From the NCBI GenBank assembly GCA_030430845.1, contig JAUIKE010000029.1:1-63432 (forward strand): DNA of 63,432 nt. Direction: 5' to 3'. The stretch comes from Bacteroidia bacterium (lineage in GTDB: Bacteria > Bacteroidota > Bacteroidia > Chitinophagales > Saprospiraceae). The notes beneath the pieces are model-generated. The model was not told where the DNA came from, made no database searches, and saw nothing but the letters and a program-made list of their open reading frames with translations. Each line of letters opens with the position of its first letter. Within the stretch, counting starts at the first letter, position 1. Below, one piece after another: positions 60,465-63,432 of the stretch. The position numbers and the translations under genes are program-made.

Positions 60465-62074
60465 TTAAGTATATAAATGTCTTGTGTTTCTAACGTTAAA
60501 ACCCGGAAATAGGGTTCACGGTGGATCACCTCATATCCCTGGATCGGCCCGAAGCTCAGACAGTAGTCGTCCTCATCCACGAACCACCAGGACTTGCCGG
60601 GTAAAGTTTCGTAATCCAAGCGGGCATTGTACTGGATGTTGATCTCGTATCCAGCATCGATCTGCCGGATAGGAATTTTTTGTTCGGATAAATAGGTAAA
60701 AGCCTTCGTTTGTGCTTTTCTCCAGCTAAAATAATCTTTGGTCGCTAACAGACTAAATCCTATACTTAAAATTAAGGTTAAAATTAAAGCTGGGTTTTTC
60801 CCTATACCACTATTTTCTCCATCAAAAGCCACCCAAAACAGCAGCATCAGGCTGATGATGGGAAAAAGGAGGTAGCGGTCGAAAAAGGAATGGAATAAAA
60901 AAGAAAAGGGGATCAGGATCGCATTAAAGATCAGGAGGTATGCAACCAAAGGCTTTTTCCAAAAAGGCTGCCGCCGTTTTTTCCAAAAAAATAAAAACAG
61001 CGTGCCGGCCGAAAGTAGAGCCAGAAAAATAGCAGGATACTCGAACCAGGCGCCTAAATAAAGGGTGTCGGAAAACTGCTTTTCTATAAATATGTCCTTC
61101 ATCAGTTGCGGTCCAATACCCAGATTAAAAAACATATTTCCGCGATCCGGGTTGAAAACCTCGCCAAAGGTACCCAACCAGGTACCACCCAATGCCACTG
61201 CTAGAAATATGAGCTTTTTTTTCACGGAAAGATCCTTCCAAACCTTAGGGGCTACCAGCACCGCAAAGGGGATCAGAAAAAAGCCCAGGTACAAGACCGA
61301 AGCCATGCTTCTTTTGCCGAAACTGCGGATATCCTGCCACTCCGGTGAAAGGAATTTATCTTTTAAAATGGCGGTGGTATTGTGATAGTATTCCGCTACT
61401 CCCAGAGATGGTTTAATTAATTGCTCGGATAAAAAATACAGTCCAATCGGGAATAGTAGCAGTAAAACTAAGGGTAACGGCTGATACTTTTTTTCCCATA
61501 AAAACAATAAGAAAGCAGCCGGGAAGAGAAACAGGCCCACCTGGCGATTCATGAAATTGATGGATGCTATTATCAAAAACCAGAGGAAAAATACTTTTTT
61601 CTCTTTCTCCAAATACTTATTTAGTGCCCAGATGGACCAAAGAGAGCCTACGCAGAAATAGACGTCCGTCATGAAGGTAAAGGACAGGAAAAAGTAGAGG
61701 GGATGGAAAATGACCAGGGCCAGACTAATGAGCAGCAGCCTGTTGGTACGCACATAGGGCCGAACGAGCAGATAGAAGGCCCAGCTTCCCAGGAATGCCG
61801 TTACGACGGTGATGACCCGGAGCACATCAAAAGAAAAACTGCCCGTCAGCTTGCAGAAAAAATAACCCAGACTTACCTGTACAAAAACATTGGCGCTGGT
61901 GAGGTGGGGGAGGAGGAAGCGCCCTTCTTCGAGCAGGCTCTGGATGGGGTAGGCGTAAAATATGCTGTCTATACAAGCAAAATCCCCGACCGGCCAGAGG
62001 AAAAGGTAGCTGAGTAGCCAGCTGAGGAAAAGGCCGAATAAAATGAAAAAATGCTTTTTGTTAGATGAAAGCAT
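60458..62074 (-). CDS. GT-C-type membrane glycosyltransferase-like protein (copy 2)
   Basis: A 538-residue protein with 11-12 helices, paralogous to 52623-54191. Shared blocks are the first outer loop PVGDFACIDSIFYAYPIQSL, LRVITVVTAFLGSWAFYLLV, FTFMTDVYFCVGSLW, and the C-terminal ATKDYFSWRKAQTKAFTYL with QIDAGYEIN. In this copy the acidic pair is Asp...Asp separated by Cys-Ile rather than adjacent (DFACID), so catalysis may differ. A role as lipid-carrier-dependent sugar transferase is inference from the fold pattern. Its stop codon lies in a terminator. Confidence 0.78.
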   Translation of the reverse strand: MLSSNKKHFFILFGLFLSWLLSYLFLWPVGDFACIDSIFYAYPIQSLLEEGRFLLPHLTSANVFVQVSLGYFFCKLTGSFSFDVLRVITVVTAFLGSWAFYLLVRPYVRTNRLLLISLALVIFHPLYFFLSFTFMTDVYFCVGSLWSIWALNKYLEKEKKVFFLWFLIIASINFMNRQVGLFLFPAAFLLFLWEKKYQPLPLVLLLLFPIGLYFLSEQLIKPSLGVAEYYHNTTAILKDKFLSPEWQDIRSFGKRSMASVLYLGFFLIPFAVLVAPKVWKDLSVKKKLIFLAVALGGTWLGTFGEVFNPDRGNMFFNLGIGPQLMKDIFIEKQFSDTLYLGAWFEYPAIFLALLSAGTLFLFFWKKRRQPFWKKPLVAYLLIFNAILIPFSFLFHSFFDRYLLFPIISLMLLFWVAFDGENSGIGKNPALILTLILSIGFSLLATKDYFSWRKAQTKAFTYLSEQKIPIRQIDAGYEINIQYNARLDYETLPGKSWWFVDEDDYCLSFGPIQGYEVIHREPYFRVLTLETQDIYILKK

Positions 62075-62105
62075 TAGTAAGTGGAAAGTTTAATGCCGTC
62101 TAATC

Positions 62106-62158
62106 CGTGCAAATCAGTGTCAAAAAATGCCTGGCTCCTTTTGACACAGATCTACACG
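62106..62158 (-). terminator. Imperfect hairpin after wecB
   Basis: GTGTCAAAA pairs with TTTTGACAC around a 13-nt loop. Outer arms (CGTGCAAATCA and TAGATCT with CACG) extend it to about 20 bp with four mismatches. It starts 14 nt past the wecB stop. Confidence 0.55.
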
Positions 62159-62171
62159 GGTCTGAACGGTT

Positions 62172-63308
62172 TTAGACTAGGTCATTTACTAAAATATCCC
62201 GAATCCGCTCAGCCGTATGCCCATCCCAGAGCGGCGGGATGACGCCCGGCTTGGTGCGGCCCTCCAGGATGGCTTTTGTTTTTTCGTAGACGGTATCCGG
62301 ATTGAGATCCTTTAAAAGCTGATTAGTGCCTAATATGGTTGTGATAGGACGCTCCGTACTGCTGCGGAAAGTCAGACAAGGTACTTGCAAAAAAGTCGTT
62401 TCTTCCTGGATCCCTCCCGAATCGGTTATGACAATGCGTGCATGGTCCATCAGGTGTAGAAACTGCAAATAGCCCTGTGGTTCCAGGATGACGATGTTGG
62501 AAATATTATTCAATACATCCAGCAATTCAAATTTCTCCAGGTTATTGCGTGTGCGCGGATGCATGGGAAACAAGACCGGCAGATGATGGGCCGTATTGCG
62601 AATGATCTGCAGAATATCTTCGAGCCCCTGGCGATGATCCACATTGGAGGGGCGGTGCATAGTCATCAGGGCAAAATTATTAGATTGAATCTCCTTTTCG
62701 ACGGTATTGACGGCCGCTTCTTTTAAGATATCTGAGAGTCGGATCTCCTTTGCTTTTTCTCTGAAGTACACCAGCGAATCGATCATCACATTCCCTACGA
62801 AGTGTACTTTTTCCTGGGCTACACCTTCCCGGGCCAGGTTGACAAGGCCGTCCTGTTCGGTCACGAAGAGGAAATTAGAGATGCTGTCGGTCAGGATGCG
62901 GTTGATCTCCTCGGGCATGCGGCGGTCATTGCTGCGCAGGCCTGCTTCGACATGCGCGATGGGGATGCCCATTTTGACGGCCACCAGGGCACAGGCGATG
63001 GTCGAGTTGACATCCCCGACGACCAGCACCAGGTCGGGCTGTTCCTGCTGGAGGATCTCCTCGAACTTTAGCATGATGTGGGCGGTGTTGTAGGTATGGC
63101 TGCCGCCCGAAACCCCCAGGTAGTAGTGTGGCTCCGGCATTTGGAGTTGGTTGAAGAAGATATCGCTCATCCGCTGGTCGTAATGTTGGCCGGTATGCAG
63201 GATGATGGATTGTATGTCGGGCTGTTGCTGGAAGGCGCGGTGCAGGGGCGCTACTTTCATGAAGTTGGGGCGTGCGCCGACGATGTTGATGATTTTTAGT
63301 TTGGTCAT
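62172..63308 (-). CDS. wecB: UDP-N-acetylglucosamine 2-epimerase (non-hydrolysing)
   Basis: Interconverts UDP-GlcNAc and UDP-ManNAc. The 378-residue protein opens KIINIVGARPNFMKVAPLHRAF and has ILHTGQHYDQRMSDIFFNQL and VLVVGDVNSTIACALVAVKMGIPIAHVEAGLRSNDRRMPEE. GNVMIDSL and the C-terminal ITDSGGIQEETTFLQVPCLTFRSSTERPIT match the family. It is complete. It supplies ManNAc-type sugars to the polysaccharide locus. Its start is 3 nt from ATTTGTTACC, just before a repeat block. Confidence 0.96.
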   Translation of the reverse strand: MTKLKIINIVGARPNFMKVAPLHRAFQQQPDIQSIILHTGQHYDQRMSDIFFNQLQMPEPHYYLGVSGGSHTYNTAHIMLKFEEILQQEQPDLVLVVGDVNSTIACALVAVKMGIPIAHVEAGLRSNDRRMPEEINRILTDSISNFLFVTEQDGLVNLAREGVAQEKVHFVGNVMIDSLVYFREKAKEIRLSDILKEAAVNTVEKEIQSNNFALMTMHRPSNVDHRQGLEDILQIIRNTAHHLPVLFPMHPRTRNNLEKFELLDVLNNISNIVILEPQGYLQFLHLMDHARIVITDSGGIQEETTFLQVPCLTFRSSTERPITTILGTNQLLKDLNPDTVYEKTKAILEGRTKPGVIPPLWDGHTAERIRDILVNDLV

Positions 63309-63313
63309 TTGTT

Positions 63314-63432
63314 ACCGATGTGGCGCCCCTTTCGGGGCTGTTTTGTGAAGGTTTTTTAATCCGTGGGCTGACGCCCACGGGTACGAATGTGGCGCCCCTT
63401 TGGGGCTACCGATGTGGCGCCCCTTTGGGGCT
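63314..63432. repeat. Three copies of a 25-nt GATGTGGCGCCCC repeat and a GGGCTGACGCCC hairpin
   Basis: Copies at 63314-63339, 63383-63407 and 63408-63432 (to the window end), each with the dyad AGCCCC/GGGGCT. Between them CCGTGGGC-TGAC-GCCCACGG (63361-63380) has the same core as the 50-bp family. Confidence 0.75.

Overview
The window looks like chromosomal DNA from a gliding or type IX secretion (T9SS) member of the Bacteroidota, probably near the Saprospiria. Seen directly: sprA, gldB, a PorU-type C25 protease, a PorT-like barrel, a T9SS sorting tail on an NHL-repeat protein, promoters fitting the Bacteroidota -7 box TAnnTTTG, few Shine-Dalgarno motifs, and an RprX/RprY-type two-component pair. 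The lineage below phylum is inference. No rRNA, tRNA, insertion sequence, phage or CRISPR array was recognised.

Layout. 1-6.3 kb: partial ruvC, then a LPG-synthase-type membrane protein, DUF3108, DUF4230, a POT peptide transporter and a small membrane protein. 6.3-12.05 kb (minus): purD followed by three periplasmic parvulin/SurA-like proteins, probably outer-membrane protein chaperones. 12.2-24.2 kb (plus): ruvA, the giant T9SS translocon gene sprA, a histidine kinase, a response regulator and pyrD. 24.2-28.5 kb: an AT-rich, probably acquired segment with an ArsR/AHSA1/YdeI operon and a frameshifted NHL-repeat T9SS cargo gene. 29.1-41.8 kb: nadC, PorT-like barrel, gldB, a 2OG-Fe(II) oxygenase, tatA, DUF937, mltD-like transglycosylase, hisS-gatA, pheS, a small lipoprotein, a repeat cluster and a rhomboid protease. 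41.9-47.7 kb: the PorU-like protease and a Uma2 nuclease-like gene. 47.7-63.3 kb: a polysaccharide locus (glycosyltransferases, Wzx flippase, two O-antigen ligase/polymerase-like proteins, a FemAB-like acyltransferase, two paralogous GT-C-like membrane proteins, a methyltransferase, ManC and WecB).

How the genes connect. The parvulin trio, SprA, PorU-like, PorT-like and GldB all serve export and outer-membrane assembly. ManC and WecB supply GDP-mannose and UDP-ManNAc to the polysaccharide locus, whose repeat units would be flipped by Wzx and polymerised or ligated by the two ligase-like proteins.

The most unusual signal is non-coding. Most operon boundaries carry a long, nearly perfect palindrome, up to 66 bp, and each has a different sequence. 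Some enclose the stop codons of neighbouring genes and behave like bidirectional terminators. Others sit between divergent genes or in 5' leaders, where termination of an upstream gene cannot explain them. Two of them (3.4 kb and 7.8 kb) share the same outer arms around unrelated palindromic cores. A second repeat system, a 50-bp unit containing GGGCTGACGCCC, forms an eight-unit tandem array in the polysaccharide locus and supplies the C-terminal codons of two convergent genes.
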